The translations under genes and the position numbers were made by a program. This document shows positions 55,844 to 64,000 of a stretch of DNA of 64,000 nt, one piece after another. Source of the stretch: Streptomyces sp. CoH27 (lineage in GTDB: Bacteria; Actinomycetota; Actinomycetes; Streptomycetales; Streptomycetaceae); contig NZ_JAIQYY010000019.1 in NCBI RefSeq assembly GCF_020181035.1, positions 134,063 through 198,062 of the forward strand, given 5' to 3'. Every line of letters begins with the position of its first letter. The first letter of the stretch is position 1. The notes below the pieces were generated by a model. The model was not told the DNA's origin and made no database searches. It saw only the letters and a list, made by a program, of their open reading frames with translations.

Positions 55844-56206
55844 TCACACCGGCGTGTGACCCTCGATGTAGGCGCGTACGACGGCTGGGAGATCGGCGTC
55901 CGTGGTCTCGGCGGGGAGAGCCCAGCGGAGTTGTTCCGGGGCGAGTCGGGCCCCGTCGGAGGGGGACTCGCTGAGCAGTTGGCAGATCACGGCCGTGGCC
56001 CCGTCGTCCGGGGCGAGGCTCTCGGTGCCGTCGACGAGGTAGCCGGTGAGTTCGTAGACGACCCGCGCCGCGGTGGCCTCGGCCGGCTCGGCCGGTCCGG
56101 GAGTTCCCGACGGCAGTCCCCAGCCGTCGCCCTGCTCCGCGAGCAGCAGCCGTCCGTCGTACAGGACGAGTGCCTGCACCACTCCCTCGGCGGGCTCCAG
56201 TGTCAT
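55844..56206 (-). CDS. Nudix-hydrolase-like protein with degenerate Nudix box
   Basis: 120 residues. GVVQALVLYDGRLLLAEQGDGWGLPSG is a Nudix N-terminal strand pair. The Nudix box (G-x5-E-x7-REUxEExGU) reads GTPGPAE, PAEATAA, RVVYELTGY: the first Glu and one of the catalytic Glu residues remain, but RE is RV and the final EE pair is EL. Metal-dependent hydrolysis may therefore be weak or lost. ATG 56206 begins MTLEPAEGVV; no strong ribosome-binding site is visible. Substrate unknown. Confidence 0.78.
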   Translation of the reverse strand: MTLEPAEGVVQALVLYDGRLLLAEQGDGWGLPSGTPGPAEPAEATAARVVYELTGYLVDGTESLAPDDGATAVICQLLSESPSDGARLAPEQLRWALPAETTDADLPAVVRAYIEGHTPV

Positions 56207-56313
56207 GACGGACCAACCCCTCCCCCGGCGCGTTCGGCCCGGTTCTCCTCCCCTACCCATGGCCGTGCGGTCATGCACCGGCCTGTGCCATTTCCCGATC
56301 GACGAGCTGAGGG

Positions 56314-57195
56314 TCAGTACAGCACCGGCAGGTCTGCCGGCCGCACCCGCACGGTCACCGGCAAGGTGGCCTCGACCTCGCCGTCGGCGCCGTAGTAGAC
56401 GGGCCGGGTCGCCTCGATGCGCAGTTCCCGGCCGCGCAGGACACGTACCTCGGGGCGGTGGACGTGGCCGCCGGTCTTCAGCTCGTTCATGAGGGCGAAG
56501 AACAGCCGGCGCGGTGCCTCGCGGATCATCACGACGTCCAGCAGTCCGTCGTCGACACGTGCGCCGGGGGCGATGAGCCGACCGGAGCCGTAGTAGGGGG
56601 AGTTGGCCGCTACGACGGTGTAGCCGCGGTGGGTGTGGTCCTCGCCGTCGACGGTGACGCGGTAGTCGGCCGTGCGCCAGGTGGTGACGGCGCGCAGGCC
56701 GCCCGCGTAGTAGGAGGCCGCGCCGCGCAGCAGCCGGGCGTGGTTGGCGTACCGGTTGGCGACGGCGTCCACGCCGGCGTAGACGCTGCCCAGGACCACG
56801 GTGCGGTCGTGGACGGCCGACTCCACCTCGATGGTGTCGACCGGCCGGGGCTCGGCCTGGAGCAGGAGGGCGGCGAGGGCGGCCGGGTCGGACGGCAGGT
56901 TCAGGGCGCGGGCGAAGTCGTTGCCGCGTCCCGCGGGCACCAGGCCGAGGACGGTTCCGGTGCCGCTCAGTGCGCCGCCGATGCCGCCGGCGATGCCGTC
57001 GCCGCCGACGGCCAGGACGATCCGCCCGCGCTCGCCGGCCCGGCGGGCGATGTCCTGGGCGTGGGCCAGGCTGTGGCTGTACTCCGTCTCCAGCCCGGCC
57101 CCGGCCTCGCGCAGCAGCCGGGCCAGGTGCAGCAGGGTCGCCGCCGCGGTGGAGCCGCCCGCGGTGGGGTTGACGACGGCGGTGAACTGTCGCAT
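56314..57195 (-). CDS. Diacylglycerol kinase/lipid kinase family protein
   Basis: 293 residues. VVNPTAGGSTAAATLLHLARLLREAG starts the fold. The nucleotide-binding motif is GGDGIAGGIGGALSGTG (GGDG), followed by GLVPAGRGNDFARALNLP. The C-terminal part reads DDGLLDVVMIREAPRRLFFAL, the conserved DGxLDV. It phosphorylates diacylglycerol or related lipids, as in the YegS/DgkB group. It is 76 bases downstream of the FAD-linked oxidase gene on the same strand, forming a glycerolipid set with the nearby glpD. Confidence 0.94.
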   Translation of the reverse strand: MRQFTAVVNPTAGGSTAAATLLHLARLLREAGAGLETEYSHSLAHAQDIARRAGERGRIVLAVGGDGIAGGIGGALSGTGTVLGLVPAGRGNDFARALNLPSDPAALAALLLQAEPRPVDTIEVESAVHDRTVVLGSVYAGVDAVANRYANHARLLRGAASYYAGGLRAVTTWRTADYRVTVDGEDHTHRGYTVVAANSPYYGSGRLIAPGARVDDGLLDVVMIREAPRRLFFALMNELKTGGHVHRPEVRVLRGRELRIEATRPVYYGADGEVEATLPVTVRVRPADLPVLY

Positions 57196-57270
57196 CGGTG
57201 TGCCTCCGGGGCGGTGACGGGGAGCGGCGGACGGTGTCGGGGTACGGCGGTGAGGGGTTGGTGGGCCGGG

Positions 57271-58866
57271 TCAGTTGATGGGGGGCAGCAGGACGCCCGG
57301 GTTGAGCAGGCCCTCGGGGTCCAGGCGGCGCTTGACCGCGCGCAGGGCGGAGATGCCGAGGGGGCCGGCCTCGCGGACGTACCAGTCGCGGTGGTCGGTG
57401 CCGACGCCGTGGTGGTGGGAGATGGTGCCGCCGGCGGCGAGCACGGCCTCGTTGGCCGCGTGCTTGGCGGGCCCCCAGTGGGCGACGGGGTCCTCGCCCT
57501 GGGCGCTGACGACCGTGAAGTACAGGGAGGCGCCGTTCTCGTACACATGGGAGATGTGGCACATCACCAGCGGCGGGGTGCCGGCCTCGGTGAGGGTGTC
57601 GGTGAGCGCCGTGCGCACGGCCGTGTGCAGGTCGGGGATGCGGGACCAGAAGGCCGCGGTCTCCAGCGTCTCCGCGAAGGCGCCGACGTCGAGCAGCGCG
57701 TCGCGCAGGTACGGCGCCGAGAAGCGGCCGTGGGCCCAGCGTTCGCCCGGTTCGGTGCCGACGAGGGTGCCGCCGCAGGCGGTGAGGACGGCTGCGGCCT
57801 GCTGCCGGCGCCGCTCGGTGTCCTCAGCGGTGCCCTCGTAGCCGGTGATGGCCAGGCAGCCGGCCGTGCTCTGGCTCACGTCGCCGCCGATGGAGTCGGG
57901 TTGGGCCAGGCCGATGAGGGTCTCGGTCTCGTCGGACAGGCGCAGCACGGTCGGCCGGGGTCCGTCCTGGGCGAGCCGGCGCAGGGCGGCTGCGCCCTCT
58001 TCGAACGAGGCGAACCGCCAGCCCTCGTAGACGCGGGCCTCGGGTAGCGGGCGGACCCGCACGGTGACGGAGGTGATGACGCCGAACGCCCCCTCGGAGC
58101 CGAGGATCAGCTGGCGCAGGTCGGGTCCGGCGGCGGAGCGCGGGGCGCGGCCGGTCTCGATGGTGCCCTCCGGCGTGGCGAGGGTGAGGCCGAGGACCAT
58201 CTCGTCGAAGCGGCCGTACCCGGCGGACGCCTGGCCGCTGGAGCGGGCCGCGGCGAAACCGCCGATGGTTGCCCACTCGAAGGACTGCGGGAAGTGCCCG
58301 AGGGTGAAGCCGTGTGCGGCGAGCAGGGCCTCGGCCTCGGGGGCGCGCAGGCCGGGCTGGAGGACGGCGGTGCGCGAGACGGGGTCGAGGTCGCGCAGGC
58401 CGTTCATCCGGCGCAGGTCGAGCGCGATGAACGCGCTGCGTTGCGGGGCGAGCCCGCCGACGACCGACGTGCCGCCGCCGAAGGGCACGACGGCGAGGCC
58501 GTATGCGGAGCAGACGCGCAGGACGGCGAGGACGTCGTCGTGGGAGCCGGGCAGTACGACGGCCTGCGGGACGTCCGTGGCGTCTCCGGCGCGGATGCGC
58601 AGCAGGTCGGGGGTGGACTTGCCGCGGGTGTGCCGGATGCGGCTCTCGCTGTCGGTGCGGACGTGCTCCTCGCCGCCGACGGCCTCGGCAAGTGCCTTGA
58701 GCGCGCCCGGAGTTGCGGTGGTGGCGGGCAGGCGGACGTCTTCGAGGGCGAGGGCGGGGGTGGTGCGGGGCTTGACGCCGAGCAGGTCGCGCAGCAGCCC
58801 GGTCACCGAGTCGGGCAGGGGTGCCGCCTTGGCCGGGTCGCCCCAGCCGTTCCACAGCATGTCCAT
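57271..58866 (-). CDS. FAD-binding oxidase, alkyldihydroxyacetonephosphate-synthase-like
   Basis: 531 residues. FAD domain: VVLPGSHDDVLAVLRVCSAYGLAVVPFGGGTSVVGG (PP-motif and GGGTSxxGG), then LDPVSRTAVLQPGLRAPEAEALLAAHGFTLGHFPQSFEWATIGGFAAARSSGQAS. C-terminal active-site His cluster TISHHHGVGTDHRDWY and closing LRAVKRRLDPEGLLNPGVLLP match alkyl-DHAP synthase. AGPS forms the ether bond of plasmalogens by exchanging an acyl group of acyl-DHAP for a fatty alcohol. Start ATG 58866, MDM. Its divergent partner is a TetR gene, and a diacylglycerol kinase follows. Confidence 0.93.
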   Translation of the reverse strand: MDMLWNGWGDPAKAAPLPDSVTGLLRDLLGVKPRTTPALALEDVRLPATTATPGALKALAEAVGGEEHVRTDSESRIRHTRGKSTPDLLRIRAGDATDVPQAVVLPGSHDDVLAVLRVCSAYGLAVVPFGGGTSVVGGLAPQRSAFIALDLRRMNGLRDLDPVSRTAVLQPGLRAPEAEALLAAHGFTLGHFPQSFEWATIGGFAAARSSGQASAGYGRFDEMVLGLTLATPEGTIETGRAPRSAAGPDLRQLILGSEGAFGVITSVTVRVRPLPEARVYEGWRFASFEEGAAALRRLAQDGPRPTVLRLSDETETLIGLAQPDSIGGDVSQSTAGCLAITGYEGTAEDTERRRQQAAAVLTACGGTLVGTEPGERWAHGRFSAPYLRDALLDVGAFAETLETAAFWSRIPDLHTAVRTALTDTLTEAGTPPLVMCHISHVYENGASLYFTVVSAQGEDPVAHWGPAKHAANEAVLAAGGTISHHHGVGTDHRDWYVREAGPLGISALRAVKRRLDPEGLLNPGVLLPPIN

Positions 58867-58980
58867 TGAACGGTCGTCCTCACAGGTCGGTGTGCTCGGT
58901 TCGCGCGACGGCCCGGCTCGGCCGCGCCCGGGGGCGGTCGGCTGCTTCCGTCCGGACCCTGGGGCGTTACACTGTGACAC

Positions 58981-59580
58981 ATGACGCCTATTCGTCACAA
59001 CGGTTCGGGCAATGATCACGTCCTCGACGCGGTACGCGACTGCGTGCTCGCCGTCGGAGTCCGCCGCACCACCCTCGCCGACGTGGCCCGCCGCGCCGGC
59101 GTCTCCCGGATGACGCTGTACCGGCGCTGGCCGGATCTGCAGACCCTGGTGGGCGATCTGATGACCCGTGAGTGGATCGACGTGGCCACCCGAGCCATCC
59201 CCGAGGCGGCCGACGCCACCGACGCGCGCTCGCGGATCGTGGACGGACTGGTGGCGGGGGTGGAGGCGTTCCGGGCCCACCCCCTCTTCCGCAAGATCGT
59301 CGACGTCGATCCGGAGCTGCTGCTGCCCTATGTGCTCGACCGGCGCGGAGCGAGCCAGGAAGCGCTGCTGGCGCTGCTGGCCGGCGCACTGCGCGAGGGC
59401 CACGCGGACGGGTCGGTGCGCCCCGGTCATGTCGAACGGCAGGCCCGCGCGCTGCTGTTGACCGTGCAGTCCTTCACTCTGTCCCTGCGCACGATGACCG
59501 ACGAGGACGATCCGGAGCTGGACTCCGCCGCGTTCCTCCGGGAGCTGCGCACCCTCCTGGAGAGGACCCTCACGCCATGA
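58981..59580 (+). CDS. TetR-family transcriptional regulator
   Basis: 199 residues. The helix-turn-helix is VRDCVLAVGVRRTTLADVARRAGVSRMTLYRRWPDLQTLVGDLM (residues ~18-60). The C-terminal domain contains FRAHPLFRKIVDVDPELLLPYVLDRRG, typical of regulators beside lipid genes. ATG 58981 directly follows GTTACACTGTGACAC, a partial palindrome that may be its own operator and might make the message nearly leaderless. It overlaps glpD by four bases and is 114 bases from the divergent AGPS-like gene, so it very likely regulates the glycerolipid genes. Confidence 0.93.
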   Translation: MTPIRHNGSGNDHVLDAVRDCVLAVGVRRTTLADVARRAGVSRMTLYRRWPDLQTLVGDLMTREWIDVATRAIPEAADATDARSRIVDGLVAGVEAFRAHPLFRKIVDVDPELLLPYVLDRRGASQEALLALLAGALREGHADGSVRPGHVERQARALLLTVQSFTLSLRTMTDEDDPELDSAAFLRELRTLLERTLTP

Positions 59581-61160
59581 GCGACACCAGGACCGGCACC
59601 GGCGCGTCCCTCGGCGCACAGCGACGGGCCCGGGAACTGACCGAGGCCACGGACGGCAGGGTGGTGGACGTCCTGGTCGTCGGCCTCGGCGCCACGGGCG
59701 CGGGAGTCGCGCTGGACGCGGCGGCCCGCGGCCTGGACGTGGTCGCGGTGGACGCCCACGACCTGGCCTTCGGCACCTCCCGCTGGAGCTCGAAGCTGAT
59801 CCACGGCGGGCTGCGCTATCTGGCCTCCGCACAGTTCGACGTCGCGCACGAGAGCGCGGTCGAGCGCGGGGTGCTGATGACCCGTACGGCTCCGCACCTG
59901 GTGGCCGCCCAGCCGTTCGTCCTGCCGCTGACCCCGCTGGTGTCCCGGGGCCAGGCCTCGCTGGCGTGGGCGGGGTTCCGCGCCGGGGACATGCTGCGGC
60001 TGGCCGCCCGGACCCCGCGGCAGGTCCTGCCCGCCCCGCGCCGGCTCACGACGACGGAGGCCCGGCATCTCGCGCCCTCGGTGCGCCCGGCCGGGCTGCG
60101 CGGCGGGCTGCTGTCCTGGGACGGCAGGGTGACCGACGACGCCCGGCTGGTCACCGCCCTGGCCCGGACAGCCGCCGCGCACGGGGCCCGGATGCTGACC
60201 CGGGTCCGCGCGCTGGAACTGACCGGCAGCGGCGCCCGGATCCGCGACGAACTCACCGGCGAGGAGGGCGGGATCCGGGCCCGCGCCGTCATCAACGCGA
60301 GCGGGGTCTGGGCGGGCGACCTCGTCGAGGGCATCCGGATCCGGCCCTCCCGCGGCACCCATCTGGTCCTGCGCTCGGAGCGGCTCGGCGCCCTGCCGGC
60401 CGGCCTGCACATCCCGATCCCCGGCGAGACCAACCGCTTCGTGCTGGTCCTGCCCCAGGGCGACGGCCGGGTGTACGTCGGCCTCACCGACGAGCCGGTC
60501 GAGGGCGGCATCCCGGACGTCCCGGAGGTGCCCGAGACCGACATCGGCTTCCTGCTGGACGTCCTCGGCTCGGTTCTGGACACTCCGGTGACCCGGGACG
60601 AGGTCGTCGGCGCCTTCGCGGGCCTGCGGCCCCTGCTGGACACGTCCGGACACGAGGGCGGCGACGGCGCTCCGGCCCGCACCTCCGACATCTCCCGCCG
60701 GCACGCGGTGCTGACGTCCCCCGACGGTGTCACGACGATCGTCGGCGGCAAGCTCACCACGTACCGCCGGATGGCGCAGGACGCCGTAGACGCTGCGACC
60801 GCCGGCCGGGGCCTGCCCGCCGTCCCCTCCCCCACCGCCACGCTGCCGCTGGTCGGCGCCGCCGCACCCGCCCGGCTGCGCGCCCTGTCCGCACCGGCCC
60901 GCCTGGTCCGCCGCTACGGCGCCGAGGCCGCGTCCGTCCACGCCCTCGCGGCCGAGGACCCCGCCCTGGCCCAGCCGGTGCTGCCGGGCCACCCGGTCAC
61001 CCGGGCCGAACTGCTGTGGGCGATCCGGCACGAGGGCGCCCTGGACGAGTCCGACCTCCTGGACCGGCGCACCCGCATCGGCCTGGTGCCGGAGGACCGC
61101 GCCGAGGCGCTCGCGGTGGCCCGGGAGGTACTGGAGCGGGAAGCGGCCGTACGCCCCTGA
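59577..61160 (+). CDS. glpD: Aerobic glycerol-3-phosphate dehydrogenase
   Basis: 527 residues. The FAD-binding motif is VVDVLVVGLGATGAGVALDAAARGLDVVAVDAHDLAFGTSRWSSKLIHGGLRYL (GxGxxGxG plus SSKLIHGGLRYL, the GlpD signature). The C-terminal domain includes GGKLTTYRRMAQDAVDAA. It oxidises glycerol-3-phosphate to dihydroxyacetone phosphate at the membrane, reducing quinone. DHAP is the precursor of the alkyl-DHAP pathway suggested by the neighbour at 57271. Its ATG overlaps the TetR stop (ATGA), so regulator and enzyme are coupled. Confidence 0.95.
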   Translation: MSDTRTGTGASLGAQRRARELTEATDGRVVDVLVVGLGATGAGVALDAAARGLDVVAVDAHDLAFGTSRWSSKLIHGGLRYLASAQFDVAHESAVERGVLMTRTAPHLVAAQPFVLPLTPLVSRGQASLAWAGFRAGDMLRLAARTPRQVLPAPRRLTTTEARHLAPSVRPAGLRGGLLSWDGRVTDDARLVTALARTAAAHGARMLTRVRALELTGSGARIRDELTGEEGGIRARAVINASGVWAGDLVEGIRIRPSRGTHLVLRSERLGALPAGLHIPIPGETNRFVLVLPQGDGRVYVGLTDEPVEGGIPDVPEVPETDIGFLLDVLGSVLDTPVTRDEVVGAFAGLRPLLDTSGHEGGDGAPARTSDISRRHAVLTSPDGVTTIVGGKLTTYRRMAQDAVDAATAGRGLPAVPSPTATLPLVGAAAPARLRALSAPARLVRRYGAEAASVHALAAEDPALAQPVLPGHPVTRAELLWAIRHEGALDESDLLDRRTRIGLVPEDRAEALAVAREVLEREAAVRP

Positions 61161-61162
61161 GC

Positions 61163-61188
61163 GGCCGGCCGGCGCAGGACGGCCGGCC
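61163..61188 (+). terminator. Hairpin after glpD
   Basis: GGCCGGCCG (61163-61171) pairs with CGGCCGGCC (61180-61188), eight-base loop, beginning three bases past the glpD stop. Confidence 0.6.
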
Positions 61189-61282
61189 TCGGGGTGCGTC
61201 GCCCTTCCTGACGCGGGAGGTGCCGGCGCAGGCGGCCGTACGGCCGTGCACCGTCGGCCGGGGTGGGCCGTTGCGTGGTGTG

Positions 61283-62734
61283 TCACAGCAGGCGGCGGAT
61301 GTCACCTCGCACGCGGTAGAAGCCGCCGGCCGCCGGGTGCAGGGCGTCCACGACGTAGCGGGCGCCCGGCTCGCGTATCGCGCGCGGGAACTGGACGTTC
61401 CAGGAGGTGTCGTAGCCCTCGGACACCACATGCACCCGCATCCGGCCGCCCTCCTGGACGCATTGGACGACGACCGCTCCGGCGGGGGCCTGGGTGACGG
61501 TGGTGACCGCGGCCACGGCGGTGGCGGGGGCGTACGTCGGCAGGGCGGCGGCGAGTTTGACGTCCCTCGCCACCGGCACCGTGCCCTGCTTGGCCGCCGA
61601 GATGGCCGCCTCGCTCGCGTCGACGCAGACCAGTGAGCCGTCGGTCGTCACCAGGTACAGCCGCTCGTCGCGGTACTGCATCGACAGCGCCGAGCCGCCG
61701 CCCGTGCCGAGCTTCCACAGACGCGTGCCGTTGTGGTCGAAGCAGTAGACGGAGGAGGCGGAGTCGCCCGCGAAGACGAACCGCCCGCCCGGGGACGTGG
61801 CGCACGAGTACACCGCGCTGTCGCAGGCGTACGTCGCCTCGATCGTGCCTGTCGCCTTCGACAGCCGCTGGACCACGTGGTGTCCGGTGCCCGCGTAGAC
61901 GGCGTTGTCCTCCTGCCAGCCGAACAGCACGCTGCCGTTGGTGGCCGTGTGCCACAACTCGCCGCCGCCGTCGGGCGCGTAGGCGGTCACGCCCCGGTGG
62001 TGGCCGTGGTAGACGGCCCGGTCGTCGGCACGGACCATCCAGGCGTGCTCGCCCTGGCTGCGGCGGGCCCACTGGTGTTCGTCCTCGTGGTCGATGACGG
62101 TGAGCCGGCCCGCACGGTCGGAGACGTTGAGGATGCCCTCGTGGATGTCCAGCCAGAAGATGTCGACGTCGGCGGCGATGTCGTACGCGGCGAACGGCAG
62201 CTTGGAGGAAAGGTCGTAGACCTTGCCGTCGTCGCAGCCGGCGTAGATCCAGAAGTCGTCGGCGACGAGGCACTTCACACCGTCCGGCAGGCTGAACCGG
62301 GCCAGCAGGGCGCCCTCGTGGTCCAGGGTGTAGACGTCACCCGACTGGTTGCCCACCCAAGCGCGGTCGTCGTCGATGTGGATGCCGAAGGCAGCGGAGC
62401 CGGTGCGGAAGCGCCACAGCACGGGCGCCACCGCCCGCGCGGTCGACGGGGCCGAGGTGACCTGACGCCGGGTCACCGCGCGCGGGGCACGCTGTCCCTG
62501 GACGGCCGGGGCGTATCCCTTGCGGACCTTCTCGCCCACCTTCTTCGCGGCGGCGGCCTTCGCCTTCTCCGCGGTCGGGAACGTCGTGGTCTGGGTCTGC
62601 CCAGCCGCGCCGATCCTGCCGTAACGCACCGTCACCACCAGGCCGTCGACGGTCACCTCGTAGAACTTGTGGGCACCGCCGCCCTCCTGCGACAGCTCCA
62701 GATACGTCGTCGACACCGCGGACGCCGTGGACAT
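61283..62734 (-). CDS. WGR-domain protein with PQQ-like beta-propeller
   Basis: 483 residues. The N-terminal WGR domain (residues ~10-75) reads YLELSQEGGGAHKFYEVTVDGLVVTVRYGRIGAAGQTQTTTFPTAEKAKAAAAKKVGEKVRKGY; the signature is YGRIG instead of WGR. From ~100 on, repeated blades include WVGNQSGDVYTLDHEGALLARF, IYAGCDDGKVYDLSS, NVSDRAGRLTVIDHEDEHQW and VFAGDSASSVYCFDHNGTRLWKL, a WD40/PQQ-type propeller. WGR domains bind DNA ends or nucleic acids in PARPs; in bacteria they appear in MolR-like proteins. Likely a scaffold or sensor; function unknown. Confidence 0.87.
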   Translation of the reverse strand: MSTASAVSTTYLELSQEGGGAHKFYEVTVDGLVVTVRYGRIGAAGQTQTTTFPTAEKAKAAAAKKVGEKVRKGYAPAVQGQRAPRAVTRRQVTSAPSTARAVAPVLWRFRTGSAAFGIHIDDDRAWVGNQSGDVYTLDHEGALLARFSLPDGVKCLVADDFWIYAGCDDGKVYDLSSKLPFAAYDIAADVDIFWLDIHEGILNVSDRAGRLTVIDHEDEHQWARRSQGEHAWMVRADDRAVYHGHHRGVTAYAPDGGGELWHTATNGSVLFGWQEDNAVYAGTGHHVVQRLSKATGTIEATYACDSAVYSCATSPGGRFVFAGDSASSVYCFDHNGTRLWKLGTGGGSALSMQYRDERLYLVTTDGSLVCVDASEAAISAAKQGTVPVARDVKLAAALPTYAPATAVAAVTTVTQAPAGAVVVQCVQEGGRMRVHVVSEGYDTSWNVQFPRAIREPGARYVVDALHPAAGGFYRVRGDIRRLL

Positions 62735-62853
62735 GGCAGACCCCTCCCCAGGACGGACCCGCGGCCGTTCCAGCAGGTCCTCTCACTGATCACACCGTAA
62801 GGCCGACCACTGACAACGGCCCGGCCCCACGGCTGCGGCTGACGGAACCGGTC

Positions 62854-63510
62854 CTACTCCCCCGCCGACACGCCCATGCCGCCGACCAGTTGGCGCAGGC
62901 AGTCGATCGCCAGGGCGGCCGGGGAGCCCTCGCCCGTGACGCCGGCGTCTGTGTCGGCCCAGGTCTCCAGGGCGATGCGGATGGCGTCCGTGGCCGCCGC
63001 CGCGATCAGCCGTACCCGCATCGCTTCGAGACGCCCGTCGGCGAGGCGGGCGACGACCGGGACGAGGCGTTCCTCGGACTCCTGGTTGACGCGATACCAC
63101 ACCGCGCGCAGCGCGGGGTCGTCGGCAGCGGCCCGCAGCAGGCCGCGGGTCCGCAGCAGCGCCTGTGCCGCGTTCTCGTCCGGTGCCGCGAGCGACTGTT
63201 CCACGGCCGTCTCCAGCACCCGGGACAGCTCGGTACCGGGCTCGGCCGCCTCCAGCAGGGCCCGCCAGCGGTCGGCTCCGGCGGCGAGCAGCGGGCTCAC
63301 GGCGTCCTGCTTGGAGCGGAAGTACCGGTAGAAGGTTCGCAGCGCTACCCCGGCGTGCCGGGCGATCTCCTCGGCCGTCGTCGCGTGCGGGCCCTGTGCG
63401 GCGAAGAGCTCGGCCGCCGCTTGTGCGATGTCGAGCTGGGTGGCCGCCTTGCGGCGCTCGGTCAGGGAGACGGGCGGCGCGCTGCTCGCCCGGGACGGCT
63501 TGGTGCTCAC
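62854..63510 (-). CDS. TetR-family transcriptional regulator
   Basis: 218 residues from GTG 63510 (an ATG at 63564 would begin inside the operator-like palindrome). The helix-turn-helix is QLDIAQAAAELFAAQGPHATTAEEIARHAGVALRTFYRYFRSKQDAV. The C-terminal domain begins LLAAGADRWRALLEAAEPGTELSRVL. It is divergent from the SDR gene at 63672; the gap contains TGACAC-N11-GTGTCA, so it probably represses that gene. Confidence 0.92.
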   Translation of the reverse strand: MSTKPSRASSAPPVSLTERRKAATQLDIAQAAAELFAAQGPHATTAEEIARHAGVALRTFYRYFRSKQDAVSPLLAAGADRWRALLEAAEPGTELSRVLETAVEQSLAAPDENAAQALLRTRGLLRAAADDPALRAVWYRVNQESEERLVPVVARLADGRLEAMRVRLIAAAATDAIRIALETWADTDAGVTGEGSPAALAIDCLRQLVGGMGVSAGE

Positions 63511-63550
63511 CCCAGAAGGGTACGGCTCGCCACCCTCGGGCGGCACGTAA

Positions 63551-63573
63551 TGACACAGTGGCAAAACGTGTCA
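63551..63573. promoter_or_regulatory. TGACAC-N11-GTGTCA palindrome, candidate TetR operator
   Basis: Perfect six-base arms (63551-63556 and 63568-63573) 41 bases upstream of the TetR GTG and about 100 bases before the divergent SDR gene. Length and symmetry suit a TetR dimer pair. Confidence 0.55.
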
Positions 63574-63671
63574 CCTAGGCGTAACGTGAAGCGTATGGGG
63601 ACGCCGGCGGGCAAGCGATCCGGCGTCGCGTAGGCCCCGCCGCATCCCGGCGGGGCGGGCAGGAGTGAGAC

Positions 63672-64000
63672 ATGAACCGCTACGAAGGCCGCCGCGCGCT
63701 GATCACCGGGGGTGGCTCGGGCATCGGCCAGGCCACCGTGCTGCGCCTCCTCGCCGAGGGCGGCACCGTCGTGGCCGCCGACGTGAGCGAGCGGGGCCTG
63801 AAGGACACGGCGGACAAGGCGGGGGCGTACGCGGACCGCCTGACCACGCTCGTCGTGGACATCGCCGACGAGACCTCCGTGCGCGAGGGCGTCGCCGCCG
63901 CCGTCTCCGCGCTCGGCGGCCTGGACGTGCTGGTCAACGCGGCCGGGATCCTGCGCTCCTCGCACACCCACGAGACGAGCCTCGCGGACTTCACCCGCAT
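63672..64000 (+). CDS. Short-chain dehydrogenase/reductase, N-terminal part (cut by window end)
   Basis: 109 complete codons are visible before the window ends. The N-terminal cofactor motif ALITGGGSGIGQATVLRLLAEGGTVVAADVSE (TGxxxGIG with an acidic residue after strand 2, favouring NAD) and LDVLVNAAGIL (NAAG) identify a classical SDR. ATG 63672 follows AGGAG. The catalytic Tyr-x3-Lys region lies beyond the window. Divergent from the TetR gene, so probably under its control. Confidence 0.9.
   Translation, partial: MNRYEGRRALITGGGSGIGQATVLRLLAEGGTVVAADVSERGLKDTADKAGAYADRLTTLVVDIADETSVREGVAAAVSALGGLDVLVNAAGILRSSHTHETSLADFTR

Noticed and set aside
1..64000. CRISPR arrays, tRNA/rRNA genes, transposases and prophage genes
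   Set aside because: No repeat-spacer pattern, no conserved RNA gene sequence and no transposase or integrase domain was found; the only tandem repeats are the 15-bp and 9-bp arrays listed and a small 11-bp duplication.

Overview
The window is very GC-rich with strong third-position GC bias, uses many GTG starts, and carries actinobacterial gene families: a second GAPDH beside argG, a YdeP-type FdhF with FdhD, a bL37 ribosomal peptide, a TioE-type double MerR, TTGTCCACA DnaA boxes, an ArgR-like box at argG, and rare TTA codons confined to one biosynthetic cluster. All of this points to a Streptomyces chromosome, probably an arm or arm-proximal region rich in regulators and accessory metabolism. 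No rRNA, tRNA, intact insertion sequence or CRISPR array was seen.

Layout. 1-5.8 kb: TetR fragment, TfoX-domain protein, TetR, two membrane proteins, NCS1 permease and a lipoprotein polysaccharide deacetylase. 6.1-8 kb: SMI1/KNR4 protein and a maleylpyruvate-isomerase-like protein. 8-11.8 kb: ABC exporter divergent from a histidine kinase/response regulator pair. 11.9-14 kb: hydroxyquinol 1,2-dioxygenase plus maleylacetate reductase. 14-16.6 kb: decayed SRPBCC gene, LysR regulator, fatty-acid desaturase. 16.7-22.5 kb: AraC/TauE pair, GAPDH, GlxA-like regulator, argG under an apparent ArgR box. 23-26.3 kb: penicillin-binding protein and a divergent TetR/epimerase pair with duplicated operators. 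26.5-29.6 kb: hypothetical protein and a divergent TioE-type regulator/erythromycin esterase pair.

29.7-36.8 kb holds the most interesting locus, a compact class I lanthipeptide cluster on the minus strand: small ORF, split dehydratase (SpaB_C-type protein, then LanB), a 56-residue precursor not represented by any long ORF, two strong hairpins, then LanC. The precursor core contains five successive Ser/Thr-Cys pairs that could form five adjacent, non-overlapping lanthionine rings. LanB has two TTA codons and its partner one, suggesting bldA control. A divergent DUF2993/methyltransferase operon and a pair of DnaA boxes share the upstream region. No transporter or leader protease is present.

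37-43.4 kb: MetE-like protein, lysine-rich histone-like protein, hydrolase remnant, hypothetical protein, SDR, a 9-bp minisatellite, YdeI-family and membrane proteins. 43.5-49.6 kb: a sensor kinase with no adjacent response regulator, phytoene-desaturase-like oxidoreductase, bL37, GreA-like factor, ClpC/ClpB-like ATPase. 49.7-55.8 kb: formate-dehydrogenase-like module (LysR, FdhD, FdhF/YdeP, MoeA) with phased LysR-type sites, and a thioesterase. 55.8-61.2 kb: Nudix protein and a glycerolipid set (diacylglycerol kinase, alkyl-DHAP-synthase-like oxidase, TetR, GlpD). 61.3-64 kb: WGR/beta-propeller protein, TetR and a truncated SDR.
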